Shown: positions 35,604 to 47,754 of the stretch, piece after piece
Layout: the number at the start of each line of letters is the position of its first letter
Position numbering within the stretch: the first letter of the stretch is position 1
NCBI RefSeq assembly: GCF_958450345.1
Contig: NC_088780.1
Span: 135,050,226 to 135,114,225 of the forward strand
Direction of reading: 5' to 3'
Length of the DNA: 64,000 bases
DNA from: Calliphora vicina
Taxonomy: Eukaryota; Arthropoda; Insecta; Diptera; Calliphoridae
Made by a program: the position numbers and the translations under genes
Notes under the pieces: model-generated
What the model was told of the DNA's origin: nothing
Database searches by the model: none
Seen by the model: the letters and a program-made list of their open reading frames with translations, nothing else

Positions 35604-36640
35604 TATGTATATGAACCACTGACTTGCGTGAAAATATAAGTAAATTTTTGCTTAACACCCTTGCATGGAATTTACTTAAATTTTTTTTAAATAAAATACA
35701 ATTTTTCTAAAAACTATAAATGCACATTTCATCTTTAAACGTTTCTCTCAAAAAACTGCAGCATTTGATTATTGAAATTAAATGGTCGAAAAATAAAGTT
35801 TTGGCACAAAAATCCCTCTGTGTGTTGTAGTGGAATATTTTGTTCTCATGCCAAAAGCTATTGAAAAATTCATGGCACAATATCGTGAATTTTATGTCCA
35901 TACAAATCGGCCCGCACTAATATACATATAACTTTTGCACAATTTCCCCAACATTCCAGCAGTAATAGCAGCAAATATTTTTCAATAACAACAGCATGAT
36001 GGCTGGTCCCCATCGGACCAACACATCATTGCCACTGTAATTGATACAACCCAGTATAAATCATTGGACATTTTCGAATTTACATAAAATTCCTTTGATG
36101 TCTTGCACAAGTTTTATTCTACCTGTATTTTATTTTAATGTATACCTTTTGTTTATAAAAAAAAGGTAAAATATTGTATTAAAAAAAAAATTATTAAAAT
36201 TATTTGAAGAAAAATGTTTTTGCTTAAAGGATTTTCTTTTATTGTTTTTTTCGTTCACTTTATATCTGTTATTTGGTGGGTTGTTGTTAATAATTTAATA
36301 TTTTTCTCAGGGCGTTTTATCATTTTGTATCCTTTTTTTGGGATTTATTTATTTTTTTTTTTCATTTCATTACCTTGAACAGAGTTTAGTAATGTAGGTC
36401 AGTTAATTTTCTTATAAAAAGAGATAATTTACATAAAAACATAATTTTAAACGTTTATTAATGCCAATGAACATGTAATGCATTAAAAACGTGTAAAGAA
36501 ATAAAGAAGTTTTTCATACGACCTTCATCAGTATTCTGGTTGATCTTTGGTAGTCAGTAGTAAACTTTATTAGTGATTAAAACATTGGGCGGCATTGAGC
36601 CCAACTCGCTAAAATTAATTTCATTTGCGATCCCATAATG
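35604..36640. other. Non-coding, nothing recognised
   Basis: No gene is visible. Short A- and T-runs are frequent. Confidence 0.35.
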
Positions 36641-36647
36641 TATAGTA

Positions 36648-37299
36648 TATGGATGTGAGAAACAGAAGATGTACTGAAATCGGTAGTGATCATGAGCTCA
36701 TCACAGGCAAAGTCAAGATCAAACTGAAATTTCAAAGAAGAACAACCGGGCGCACACGACGAAACCGGCTCTACCTGCAACTACTCCAGAGTAACGACAC
36801 TAGGAACACTTTAGCGGCGGCAATTCGTGAATAGCTACCAATAAACCAACATCACTCATGGGAAGATATCACAGCAACGAGCCGCAGAAGAATGATTGAG
36901 TATAGCACAACCACAAAACAACAGCCACATCACATCAGTCTGGAAGAATGTCATCATCGTTAAGTTGCCGAGTAGTGGCGACCTGAAGGAAGGGTTCAAA
37001 GTAAAATAGAGAACTGTTCGTAGATTTAAAAAAGCCTTCAATACCATCAGACGTACTGCCATATGGAAAGCATTGAGAAGAAACAGAGTACCCCAGATAA
37101 TAACTCGAATCATCAAACCTATGTACGATGATGCAGAACTCTCAGTTTTTCACAACGGGAATATAAGTCAAACATTTCACACAAATGCTGCAGTAAAACA
37201 AGGATGCCCCCTATCACCCCTGCAGTTCACTATACTGCTAAAAGACCTCATGAGCTTGAAATAAATACCAAGAAAACCAAAGCTATGAGAATTAATAAC
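36648..37299 (+). pseudogene. LINE relic: endonuclease end and reverse transcriptase
   Basis: DVRNRRCTEIGSDHELITGK (36651 onward) matches the end of an APE-type endonuclease (the SDH motif). After a deletion and frame breaks, FVDLKKAFNTIRRTAIWKAL (about 37018-37077) and VKQGCPLSPLQF (near 37192-37230) match reverse transcriptase motifs of RTE/BovB-like or related LINEs. Several hundred residues are missing between. A hAT element interrupts it at 37308, and the rest continues at 38881. Confidence 0.75.
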
Positions 37300-37307
37300 G
37301 TTAGCAC
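37300..37307. repeat. 8-bp target duplication, left
   Basis: GTTAGCAC, repeated exactly at 38873-38880 around the hAT element. Confidence 0.9.
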
Positions 37308-38872
37308 TAGGGTATTCGAATTATTCGATTTTTCTCTTATTCGAATAAAATGAATAATTCGAATAAGAGATTTTAACTTGTTCGAATAAATCGATCACAC
37401 GTTTAAAATTAATCGAATTATTCGAATAATTTAAATTTTTTTAAAAAAGTAAAGAATGAAGTTTTGATGTCGGCGTTTTAATACTTTTAAAGTTAAAGTT
37501 AACAATTCAAGTATTGATAATGTTACAAAACATTCGAAAACAAAGTCCATCATTAAATTTTCAACAGAAATCTTCTGGTCACATTAACTCCCGAACAATC
37601 TACAAAACAATTGTCTAGCAAACCCATTAGTTTCCGTTTTGGAGCTATGCTTTAAAAAATTTGAGCTAGTTGGACATGATCCTGAATTCAAATACAATAT
37701 TCTTCAATTTGGGTTTCAAATTAAGTAACTAATTCTTTAGTAAATTAATTATTCACTATTTCTAAATTATTTATAACAAATTGTATTATACATCAAGCTC
37801 TATCAACGTTGCCGAATCTTTGCTTATTAAAGTGGTCTTGGGGAATTACACAATAAAGGGAATCTGTCCAAAGTTTGATGTCATTGTCAGTGAACTTGGC
37901 TAATTTGACAAATACGCAAAAACTTTATTACCATGTTAGACAAAAATGTTCAAAATGATGTATAAGACGAGCTCCTTGCTTTTCTTGAAACAAAACGTTA
38001 GTTTGCAATATTTGTGTTTATCATTCGATTTATTAAATATTTTGCAAAACTTATGTACGCGGTTAATAACATCATATTTTAAGATCATGGGCTTCATGTA
38101 TTTCAATGTAATCATTATAAATGTCATCCTAAATATCACTTTCGATGACCGTTTCAAAATCACATTCTCCATCACATTCAACTCTACTTTAATCTAAGTT
38201 AATGTTTTGATTATTAATTGCGATTCTTCTAATATTTCGCCAGCAAAATAACCAATATTTTATTCCGTACCTTTTATTTTCATTGGTTCAAGTCCTAAGT
38301 TAAAAATGTTGAAAGATTTGTTTTTAGAATTGTAACTTCTTGCAGTAATATTTATATATTTATAGAACGAGCTATCGGAACACTCATCTACAGTGATCGA
38401 AAGTCCTTTTGTCTTTAGTTATTTGTCGAATTTCATTTATTTAAATTTGAAATTATGAAAAATTTTAAGCAATTTAATAAATTTAACCCTTTAATGCATA
38501 TTGTTGCCAAATTGTCTACATTCCAGTTCCACTTAATTTTAGACGAATATAAGCTTGATACTAATTCAGATTCTAATTTGGAAAAATCATTTGGAGTACG
38601 AAAAGTTTCAGCTAAAGAAATTCTAAATCAAACTAAAGATAAAGGAAATATAATAAATAAAAAGCAACTAAATATTTGATATTTTATAGAAAAATAAAAG
38701 TAAAAATAATGCATTTAAGGGTTAAATATATATGAACATTTATTCGATTATTCTACATAAAATTGTTCGAATTATTCGTTATTCGAAAATGGACATTTTT
38801 AAATTGTTCGAATAATTATTCGTAAGAAATAATTCGATTAATCGAACGATCATTAGTCGAATGAATACCCTA
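37308..38872. mobile_element. hAT-type element inserted in the LINE
   Basis: Ends TAGGGTATTCGAA and GAATACCCTA, with a perfect 8-bp duplication GTTAGCAC. The outer 150 bases on each side are rich in ATTCGAATTATTCG words, in both orientations. I see no transposase domain, so it is non-autonomous or decayed. It carries a piggyBac-type MITE at 38487-38721. The host LINE reads on across it. Confidence 0.85.
38487..38721 (+). mobile_element. 235-bp piggyBac-type MITE, copy 1
   Basis: Ends CCCTTTAATGCAT and ATGCATTTAAGGG, flanked by TTAA on both sides (38483-38486, 38722-38725), the signature of piggyBac. A frame of 74 codons runs through it (from just outside the left end), with LDEYKLDTNSDSNLEKSFG. 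The inverted copy at 42913-43146 has a closely related sequence. Confidence 0.85.
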
Positions 38873-38880
38873 GTTAGCAC

Positions 38881-39440
38881 CTATAACATCATGCTTCAAG
38901 GTCAACCAGTTGAATACGAAAGAAAGCTTTTGCTATCTATTCAGTACAGTGTAAATAACAGGCTCAATAAAGCGAGAGAGGTATTCGGAAAACTGCAAGC
39001 AGTATGGAGAAGCTCACAAATATACAGACGAACCAAGCTTAGAATACTCGTTGCATGTGTAAAGTCTACACTGTTGTCCTGAAGTGAAACGTGGTTAGTA
39101 TCGCACACCATCAAGCAAAAACTACAGTTTTAGTCATTAACAAGTGCCTCAGAATCATATGCAGAATATTCTGGCCTAACAACATCAGCAATACGGATCT
39201 CTGGAACCTTAGCTAACACAAATAAATCTATTAGAAAGAATGCTAACAGTATAACAACGATGGTGCTGGAGTGGAATCCTCAAAGAGCCGTGGTCGGCCC
39301 AAGAATACGTGGAGACACACGATACTCCAATAACTAGGACAATGCAATATTAAATGGGAAGACCCAAAAACAACTGCAACAAATCGTGTAAGATGGAGAT
39401 GCTTTGTGGAAGAGAAAAAAAACATATATATTATGGATAT
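38881..39440 (+). pseudogene. LINE relic, 3' part
   Basis: Continues the LINE of 36648-37299. Readable pieces: YNIMLQGQPVEYE, then VNNRLNKAREVFGKLQAVW, RRTKLRILVACVKSTLLS (38882-39080), then frameshifted 'KCLRIICRIFWPN' and 'PRNTWRHT'-like remnants up to about 39400. These fit the C-terminal part of RTE/CR1-like LINE proteins. Stops and shifts show it is dead. Confidence 0.75.
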
Positions 39441-39454
39441 TTATAGATAGCGTA
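39441..39454 (+). mobile_element. DINE-1/Helentron-like fragment, left piece
   Basis: 'atatttatagatagcg' continues at 40274 ('tagacgaaatagctgtgtctgtctgttgaaatcaac'), matching the copy at about 51705-51760. A TA-flanked element has split it. Confidence 0.55.
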
Positions 39455-40273
39455 CACGCAGAGAAAAAACATGGTTGGACATGGTTACGACAACTATAAT
39501 ATGTTCTCTGTAACAATATATTGTTGTCGTAAACATATAATTATTGTTTTAATTTAATTTCAACAATATTATAGTTACTGTAAACGTTTATATTTTCATC
39601 GCAATTATAAATATGAATATGGTTTTCGAACAACTAAATAATGATAATTAGGTAAACATATTATTTTTATGTACAATCATTAAATGTTAAGTTTATATAC
39701 TCGTAGTCATAATATGTTTAACATGCAAACAAAATATGTTTACTTTTAATAGTCTGTTTCCCACCATTTGTGAGTGTTGGTGTTTGTCTAAGCTATGTTA
39801 TTTTTACAAGTAAATTTTGAGTGTCTGTAATTCCCATTCGCTCTATAGTTTTATTCGTATATTATCTTTAACTTTCCTAGAGCGAATAACAATAAATTTG
39901 ATTTTATCAATAATATTTTAATTGTGAATTTAGTACTTTAAAACCTATTAAAATTTTGTATTTCCAAAAATAAATTTTAATAATAATATGATAATTTTGG
40001 ATCATAGTATGATTTAATTGTATCATAATATGATTTAATTGGGTCATAAATATGATGACTTTGGGTCATATTATGATTGATTTATATCATAATATGATTA
40101 TTTCAAAACATATTATGATTGATTTTTATCATAATTTGATTATTTCAGAACATATTATGATATTTTATGATACTAATAATGATCATAATACGTTTTGGAC
40201 TACAAGCAAAAATCTGATCATAATATGTTGCTCTTAGTTTATGGTTACCACAACCATGTTTTTTCTCTGCGTG
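39455..40273. mobile_element. TA-flanked element with CACGCAGAGAAAAAAC ends
   Basis: Left end CACGCAGAGAAAAAACATGG and right end the exact inverse (about 23 bp), both flanked by TA. The interior is filled with AACATATTATGATT and ATCATAATATGAT words in both orientations. A related right end lies at 63130-63153. No transposase is present; the frames here are the repeats read through. Confidence 0.8.
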
Positions 40274-40470
40274 TAGACGAAATAGCTGTGTCTGTCTGTT
40301 GAAATCAACTATCACAAACATTATTGATTCCTTGTATAGTCCTCGTTCGGTTGCTATTTTAAAATTGAAAAAAATCAACCTACAAATGGTGGAGATATAA
40401 CAAAAAATTACGACTACCTTGATTTTTCTATAACCAAAAGTTATGGAATCCAGAATAGGAAATTCATATA
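40274..40470 (+). mobile_element. DINE-1/Helentron-like fragment, right piece
   Basis: Matches the 5' third of the copy at 51600 ('gttgaaatcaact', 'tcggttgctatttt', 'acaaatggtggagatata'). Sequence similarity fades near 40470. Confidence 0.6.
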
Positions 40471-40685
40471 TTTTAGATTAATCCACCAAACTAAATAAAC
40501 AATTGAATTTATAAAGAACCATACGACATTAAAACATCAATATACATATTTATCATCCTCCTTTTTTTTAGCAATCGGTGACACTGTGCATAATAACAGC
40601 GCATGAAACCAGTTGAAGTGAAAATATTCATTCCTCATAACTGTTGACAAACTCTTCAAGGATTTAGTTGAAACTTTGTAAATTA

Positions 40686-41450
40686 CAGTAATGCCTCGGT
40701 TTACGTCGTCTCGATTAACTTTGTTTTCATTAACGACGTTAAAAGTTTTGTTCCCTTCAAAAAAATGATTGAAGGCGAAGTTTTAACAATCTAATTGGTG
40801 AAATAGACAAGAAATCGAATGAAAATATCATGCAAGCAGTGGACAATATAAATCAAAGTTTAGGAGAGTTATCTGTGTCGAAAAAAAATATGGGCTAACT
40901 AATTTTGAGTTATTTGCATGCAGAAATCAGTAAAATTAGCAACAAAATCAGGCGAAATTGAAAATGAAACACATCTACAGATTCCATTGACGAATTTGAC
41001 GATGATGAGGAAAGAGTTGAGTTGAGCCTTAAGTCTTATAGAGAACTGTTCGAACATAAAAATTTGACCTTGTCACAGAAGCGAATTGATTAATTTCAAA
41101 CCTGTTCAATCGGGCACAACATCCTACACAGCAAACTACTTTTGATGATGTGATTGAATTATCTTTTAAGTTTTTAAGTACAAATTTATATACCTCTTCC
41201 AATACTATATTAGAATTAATAAATCATTGATTTTTATATTATTCATTTTACTTTTTGTAATCAACTACATAAATTTAACTTAAATAAATTTTCAACTTAA
41301 TACAAGTTATATGAGCTATTAAACTTTAACTAGTTTGTTTTTTCTTATGTACATATGAAAATCAAACCATCTGAAAGTATGAGTTATTTAAAATTCGATT
41401 TACGTCGCCTTTTTCCGGAACCAATTACGACGTTAATCGAGGCATTACTG
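40686..41450. mobile_element. pogo/Tigger-like non-autonomous element
   Basis: Ends CAGTAATGCCTCGGTTTACG and the inverse CGTTAATCGAGGCATTACTG, each flanked by TA. The terminal pattern CAGTA/GxxxxCCTCG and the TA duplication fit pogo/Tigger. The interior of 765 bp may hold remnants of the C-terminal end of the transposase (acidic stretch near 40990-41020, 'EFDDDEERVE'), but no DDE domain remains. Confidence 0.75.
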
Positions 41451-41452
41451 TA

Positions 41453-42908
41453 TTTCTTTAAACTTTTACAAAATTTATTGTTGATTATTACACGTACAAG
41501 AAAAATGCGGAAATTAACTTTTTAAATTTTTATGTTTCATAAAACGTACAAAATAAAAAAACCCTTTGAAATTATTAACTCTAATGTAAATACATTTACT
41601 CTTTAATTTCCCACCCAAAAAAAAGGGTATAAAATATTTTTAAAAACTCTTAAATATTTGATTATTTTGAAATGCAATTTTAAAAAGACAAAAATCAACT
41701 AGCTAACCTTTTTCGTTACAAAAATGTTATAAATTATTCAAGTGTATATTTTGTTACAAAATGGAATGTCACTTGTTCATCATTTATGGTGAATGTAAAC
41801 ATTTAAGTTCGAGGGAAATATAAATAAATAAATGAAGAAAAAACCCCTTAAACAGACTTGTTTTCGTAAACCTACGCATCTTATCTATGGTCTAGTGGTG
41901 CGTGTATAAAATTATCATACATTTTTTTTGCCATGAAAAGAAAAGGAAAACACAGTAACACTTCTTGCCATGTAGGCATTATTGTCAATTTTTTCTTGGT
42001 ATTTTTATTTCCAGCAAACATCCAACCACCCACAGATTCAGTTTGCCATGTTTTTTTTTCATACTTCATCTTTTAAAATCATCCTAATTCATTCATTTTA
42101 AAAAAAGTATTTGTCATCCTTATAACTACAACGACAACACCAGCTACTTGCAACAATTCTCCTAATTTTTCTCAAGTAAAGCCCACATACCCAGCAGGTC
42201 TGTGAAATATTTTAGCCTTTAGTTACAATTACAATTCGTCATTATGAACAAATTCAAAGGACTTGCAGAGACATTCAATTGTACATTTCTACATTTGCAA
42301 CTACATGTATTTTTTTTCTAGGAAATTCTAATACTTGTTGTCATTTTCACAAGGATGTCAGGGAGAAATTCCTGCCATAAGAAGTAATTGTTTTGTTTTG
42401 TGTTTTCTTTTTTTTTTGATATAAAGCTTTAGGTAGGGTTCAGTCAAAATGTTGACTCTAATACTTTTACAATAGAATTATACCATTCAAGCTGTGTAGA
42501 AAATAAAATTCATATTTTTTATCAGCGGCCGTGTAATATTTATGACTTTCATAAAAGTCAAGTAATAAGAGTAATTTTTGGAAACCAGAAACGTTATGGT
42601 AAATCTTAAGTTTTTCCAAAAATTTGGTACTGGTAAAAAGTATAAAAGAGTATATGAATGAATATAAATGGAAAAAGTAAAGGGATTTAGTGGGCATCTG
42701 TAGAAATACTTGGTGACATAGAAAGTATATTTTAAGACCTTAGGGAGACTGAAGAATGGGTGATATATTTTACAAAAATCAACTACAACTCCCAAAAACT
42801 TTCCAAACAAATTAACAAATGATCAATATATAGAGATAAAATTTGTAGAATTAAATAATAATTCTATTCTAAGCCGACATCGTCACTTTTCAATTGATTA
42901 AACTGATA
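41453..42908. other. Non-coding, nothing recognised
   Basis: Frames of 62 to 107 codons on the minus strand (42467-42810) lack motifs and overlap one another. No repeat boundary was found. Confidence 0.35.
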
Positions 42909-42912
42909 TTAA

Positions 42913-43146
42913 CCCTTAAATGCATGATTTTTACTTTAATTTTTCTATAAAGTATCAAATATTTAGTTGATTTTTATTTATTATATTTCATTTAGCTTTA
43001 GTTTGATTAAGAATTTCTTTAGCTGAAACTTTTCGTACTCCATTTGATTTTGCTGAAGGAGAATCTGAATTAGTATCAAGCTTATTTTCGTCTAAAATTA
43101 AGTGGAACTGGAATGTAGACAATTGGCAACAATATGCATTAAAGGG
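42913..43146 (-). mobile_element. 234-bp piggyBac-type MITE, copy 2
   Basis: CCCTTAAATGCAT and its inverse at the far end (CATTAAAGGG), flanked by TTAA at 42909-42912 and 43147-43150. Inverted relative to 38487-38721 and very similar to it throughout. Confidence 0.85.
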
Positions 43147-43151
43147 TTAAG

Positions 43152-43349
43152 TAGTACTACATAGAGAATTATACATAGAGACGAGACACTCCGATTTGTC
43201 AAACAAAAATACAACAAATCATATGTCTGATACAAAAACAAAATACATTGACTAGCATGTATTTTGTTGTTGCCAGAGATAGGTTTTTGATAACAGACTT
43301 AGGTTTCTGACAATTACGTCTCGTCTCTATGTTACCCTATGTAGTACTA
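43152..43349. repeat. Palindromic MITE, TAGTACTACATAG ends
   Basis: TAGTACTACATAG at 43152 pairs with CTATGTAGTACTA at 43337-43349, and CATAGAGACGAGAC pairs with GTCTCGTCTCTATG. A similar small palindrome with CATATAGAGCG / CGCTCTATG lies at about 56258-56385. Confidence 0.6.
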
Positions 43350-43749
43350 TACAAATAGGTTTGTGATAGAATGAAGGAAAGTTATTTTTATACCCACCGA
43401 TGCACAGTGTGGTAGATCGCAAATCTAACTGGACAAAATTAATAAATCACGTTGGGTTCACTTCTCACTTATGAATCATATAAAAAATTAGTTCAAATAT
43501 ATAAACGATTATAAAAAACCAAGTTTTTTGTTTGCGATGTATTTTGTAAATTTTCTACCCATTCTTCAAAAATTTTCTTTGGTGAAAAAGTGTAAGTCAT
43601 ACTGGAAAAGTGAAAAAATGTATGGCGGTCGCAAGAATGTGCAAGATGTTTTTGATTTACCTTAAAGACAACACTTGAAAGATTAACTCAAATATAGTTT
43701 TACACCGGAACTATCCGGAATAAATAGCTTAAAATCACTTCTTAAAATA

Positions 43750-44087
43750 CACTTCTCTTTGAAAATATCTAAGCTTTCTTTTGAGAAAAAGACGGCCCAT
43801 TTTGAAAAAAAGTCAAAAATTTTTTATTTTTTTCGATAGATTGAAGAAATAACTATCTAAACTATTTAGAACAGATTTTGCTATTAAAAGTAGGTAATAA
43901 GTTAAATGGATGAAAAGAAACACCAGTTTGGCCTAAATGTCAAATTTTGACCCCCTCTAACTCAGAGATTTCTTGACCGATCTTGTTGAAAAATTGTGTC
44001 TGAATTACTATGCAATTGATGTAAATTTCATCCCAATCTGAAGACAACGACTTCTAAAGTTGTTTCACTTGACATGAATGCCCCATA
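43750..44087 (+). mobile_element. FB-type element fragment, copy 4
   Basis: Starts near 'gaaaatatctaagctttcttttgag' and ends CACTTGACATGAATGCCCC. Contains the terminal third of 23011-25538 only ('cccctctaactcagag', 'accgatcttgttgaaaaattgtgtctga'). Confidence 0.7.
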
Positions 44088-44099
44088 TATAAACAAGTA

Positions 44100-44575
44100 T
44101 GAGGGCAATATTCGGATGTACCGAATCTTATATACCCTTCACCAAATTATACTTCAAAATAATAATTTTAAATATTTTTAGGTGAACAAAATTTATTTTT
44201 TTTTCCAAAGCTGTTTTTTATTTTTTTTGGAAAGAAAAAATTTTTCGAATTGTTTTTTTCAATTTTTTTTTTAATATTTAGCGTAAAAAACTTTTGGTGA
44301 AAAAAAAAAATTCGGGTTAAAAAATATTTTTTCCGATTTTGACCCATTGTAGGTACAACTTACTATGGTATTATATACGTCGTTGCAAAGGTCTTTGAAA
44401 TATCTATCATATCATATAGATATCCATATTGTCTATATTAATGACTTAGTAATCCAGATATAGGTAAACAAATATTTCAAAAATCGACGTTGTCCTGGTT
44501 TTTTCCTTATATCTCAGACATTTGTGGTTCGATTTTTTTGAAATTTGAATGTAAAACAAAGTTGTATTTTACATT
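44100..44575 (-). mobile_element. DINE-1/Helentron-like repeat, reversed copy
   Basis: On the minus strand it matches 51830-52300: 'gacaacgtcgatttttgaaa', 'acttagtaatccagatata' reversed, 'cgacgtatata', 'aatgggtcaaaatcggaaaaaa' reversed, then the closing hairpin as a variant (TTCGGATGTACCGAA). The 5' part is missing. Confidence 0.65.
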
Positions 44576-44945
44576 ACTTCATTTCTTGCTTGAACGTTTC
44601 TCCATTTAATTTGCATTCACAGCCTGATGTTTCTGTTTTATAATTAATATTCCAGAAAACAATTTAATTTTTTCTTTAAAAATCTATTTCTGTCTAGGTA
44701 TGCCACAGGCTCTCTTCCAATCAATGCATTGCTTAAAGATAATGGAATATAAAAATCTTTTATAAATTTATTCTCACGTTTTTGCATTCATTAAGAAATA
44801 CAGAAACACATCAGTTTAAATGATACGTAAATTTGAAACTAATGGAAAATGTACATTTTTTCGAATACACATAAATAAGTACAAACAAATTTAAGATTCT
44901 TTTTTATATCTATTTGTGATTGGTGTTGTGCGTGAGTGCACAATA
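44576..44945. other. Non-coding, nothing recognised
   Basis: No gene or repeat recognised. Confidence 0.35.
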
Positions 44946-45690
44946 CCCAGCAGTTCTAAAAGACTGTACCGAACTAGTGATTTTACCTATCATTTAGGGA
45001 GACAACTAGTTACATGTCCTAAGCAAAGGGTCAATTGACCCTTTTTGATTACAATGAGACTGTCTAATCGCTGGTTCTAAGTAGTCAGTGCATTGGATTC
45101 ACATACAGTTACCAACAGCTACAAACTAGTTATTTTAACATGTACGGATGCTAATTGCCCACAAATAGTGTGCTAAAAAGACATATCATAGACAGTCCAA
45201 TAAAGGATTGCTGGTAAACAAACTTTCCTTCGACAACTCTCCACTATATTGCTTCTGGTGGGTAAAATGACTACTTTCTAAAGTGCTGTACAAACTAAAC
45301 CTTTAAAGCGACTACACTTTAGGTTACTAAGAGACACTTAAGTGACTATTGACTTCTCGCTATGTGCCATTGGATATCAGTATACTTAAGCAAAAATAAA
45401 AATAAACTGTATGTGAATTATATCAACACAATTTGTATAAAACCAGTTTATACGAATTACTCACAAAATGTTCACTCTAGATTACTTAGAGACACTTAAG
45501 TGACAATTGTCTTCACGCTAGATTACCTAGAATGTATAAAGTAACCAATTGTCTTCTCTATGCACTACAAAGAGCACATACGTACGTCCCAAATTACCAA
45601 AAATATATAAATTGGAGTTAGCCAATTGATAGGACATTAGTAACAATTACTGTCTATAAGGAATACATTGACTACTTGTTTAACTGCTGG
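44946..45690. mobile_element. TIR element with CCCAGCAGTT ends, unassigned
   Basis: CCCAGCAGTTCTAAAAGACT at the left and AACTGCTGG at the right end. The inside carries repeated words ('agagacacttaagtgac' at about 45330 and 45485, 'ctagttac', 'gactact') in direct and inverted orientation. Base composition is less AT-rich than the flanks. Superfamily not assigned and no clear target duplication. Confidence 0.55.
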
Positions 45691-46730
45691 ATATATATAG
45701 AATAATGGCAATAGTATTGATGAATACCCTGCTGTCCACTTTGTGTAATGTATTGGATACGTTTTCCATTGATTACTCACTAATCTACTTGCTAGACTTT
45801 TAACTGGCGAATGAAACTAAAAGATGTACTCTGCACTTAAAATTTATAGTTTTTAAACTACAGGGTATTTATGACAGACATTCATATACATAACCATAGA
45901 CCGCCTCCATCTCAAATTCATCTGTTTATACTTTATGGCACATTTTCAATATTGAGCTCTATTGGAAAAATTAAGTAAAAAAACAGAAATTAATGAAATC
46001 ATGTATTTTCTAATTTCATTTGAAGCATTGATTTTCAAGATATTTATTGTTTAGTCATTGAAATGTGGTTGAGAGCCTTTTGTCACAAGAAAATGACAAT
46101 GATGTGAATTTAGAGTTCTGCCATATATGGGAGTAAATAATGGTTGGTAGTAGAAAATAAATTTATGCCAATATGCTTCAATAATATCAAATCGAATATT
46201 CGGTATTATGAAATTCCACTTGTTTTAATTTGTTTAAATAGCTAGTTGAGAATTTAGCTTAATTACAGACTTACATATGTACCCGGGTCGTTGTTGAATA
46301 CAATTGATTTTCCTTAAAATTTGTTTAAATGTTTGCCAGAATTTACAGAAGATTTTAATTATAAAGAAAAAACTGTTTTTTTTATAGATTGTTATTTTAT
46401 ATTGAACCATATAGTAAATAGCATAAGGTTATTTATGGAATAGGATAGCGGGTACATAGAATCCCTTGAGTTTTGTCGAAATTTTTCATAACCATCTGCC
46501 TAAATGTGGTTGAATTTCGTTGATACAGTTCACAGATGTTTGTGGCCTTATTGGCATACAACTTTGAGTTCAAATAACGCCTTAAAAAGAAATTCAGTGT
46601 TGTTAAATTACTGATCTAGGGTGCCAATTTTGATGACTGTATATTTGCATACATGTGATTTAATCGTCGTGATTGAAAAATCAGTGGTAACATTTAAGTC
46701 GTTCTTTCATATTTTTCAACATACTTTAAG
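45691..46730. other. Non-coding, nothing recognised
   Basis: No gene and no placeable repeat. Confidence 0.35.
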
Positions 46731-46734
46731 TGCC

Positions 46735-46775
46735 GAGGGAAATAAATCTGTAAAGAGGGAAATAAATCTGTAAAG
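46735..46775. repeat. Two direct copies of a 20-bp word
   Basis: GAGGGAAATAAATCTGTAAA occurs twice in tandem. Confidence 0.85.
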
Positions 46776-46799
46776 AAGTCGAGTACAAGTTTTGAATTT

Positions 46800-47754
46800 T
46801 GACCTCTTGGGACCAGAGGTGCGGCCGGGGGTCCTCAAGCAGGACACCTCGGGTATGTTTAATTTTTAAAAAGATCCTAGCTCTTTCTCTGTGTTCCGAT
46901 TTCAACAAAATTACATAAATAGAATCTTCTCGAAGTTGTGCGCTACAATTGTTCTATCAATTATCTCTTATAACATAGGAGATATTCGCATTTGAAATTT
47001 AATTTTAAAAATGTTTACCCACCCTACTCAAGGTCCAGATGTTTTCCGATTTTCTCTATTTTTCTTTTATTAGACTAACAACCAACGTATATGTGAAACA
47101 GGAAAAGAATTGTTTAAAACTCGTGACTGACTCCAAAGTTATATGCATTTGAATTAAAAAATTTAAATTTTTCGCTTCGCAGTTTGTGTTTGTTTTAAAA
47201 AAAAGAAAAAAATCTAAAAAAAATCTAAGATGTTTTAGGAATTTACACTTTTTGAAAAGCTAACTTTACATTATATATTTTAAATGAAAACAAATTCGAA
47301 AATTGTTAATACCGGGTCCATCCAAAAAACGCCTATTTTTTTATGTAAAATTAAATTTTAGTGCAAAAGTTCCCAAATCGCATAGTCGATATCAAAATAT
47401 AATAACCCACTTTAGATGGCCAAATATATTCTTATTTATTTTGTAATGGCTGGATATTATAGCCAAAAAAAAAAACTAAAAAAAATCCCATTTTTGGGAT
47501 TTTTCAATACTTTTTTTTTGGAAATTTCGGGATTCTTGATTCAAAAATTTCAAAATTTGTTTTTATTTTTCAATTTTAAATAGAAAAATCTATATAACTG
47601 TAAAATTTCTTAAAAAAATATTCTTAACTAAAAATTTAATTTCAATTTGAAAAATTTGTATCTCTGCAAAAACTCAAGAAAAAGCATTTTTTGTCATACA
47701 TATTTTTGAAAAAAGTATTCCATGAATTTTTTAATAGTCAAAAGATATACATAT
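46800..47754 (-). repeat. Dispersed repeat, inverted copy of 31620-32640
   Basis: 'aggacacctcgggtatgttt' through 'aaaagtattccatgaattttt' corresponds, in reverse, to the block around 31620-32640. It is cut at 47755 by an LTR. Confidence 0.65.

Noticed and set aside
42467..42810. Minus-strand frames up to 107 codons
   Set aside because: Overlapping frames in AT-rich DNA, no motif, no paralogue in the window, no splice or promoter context.
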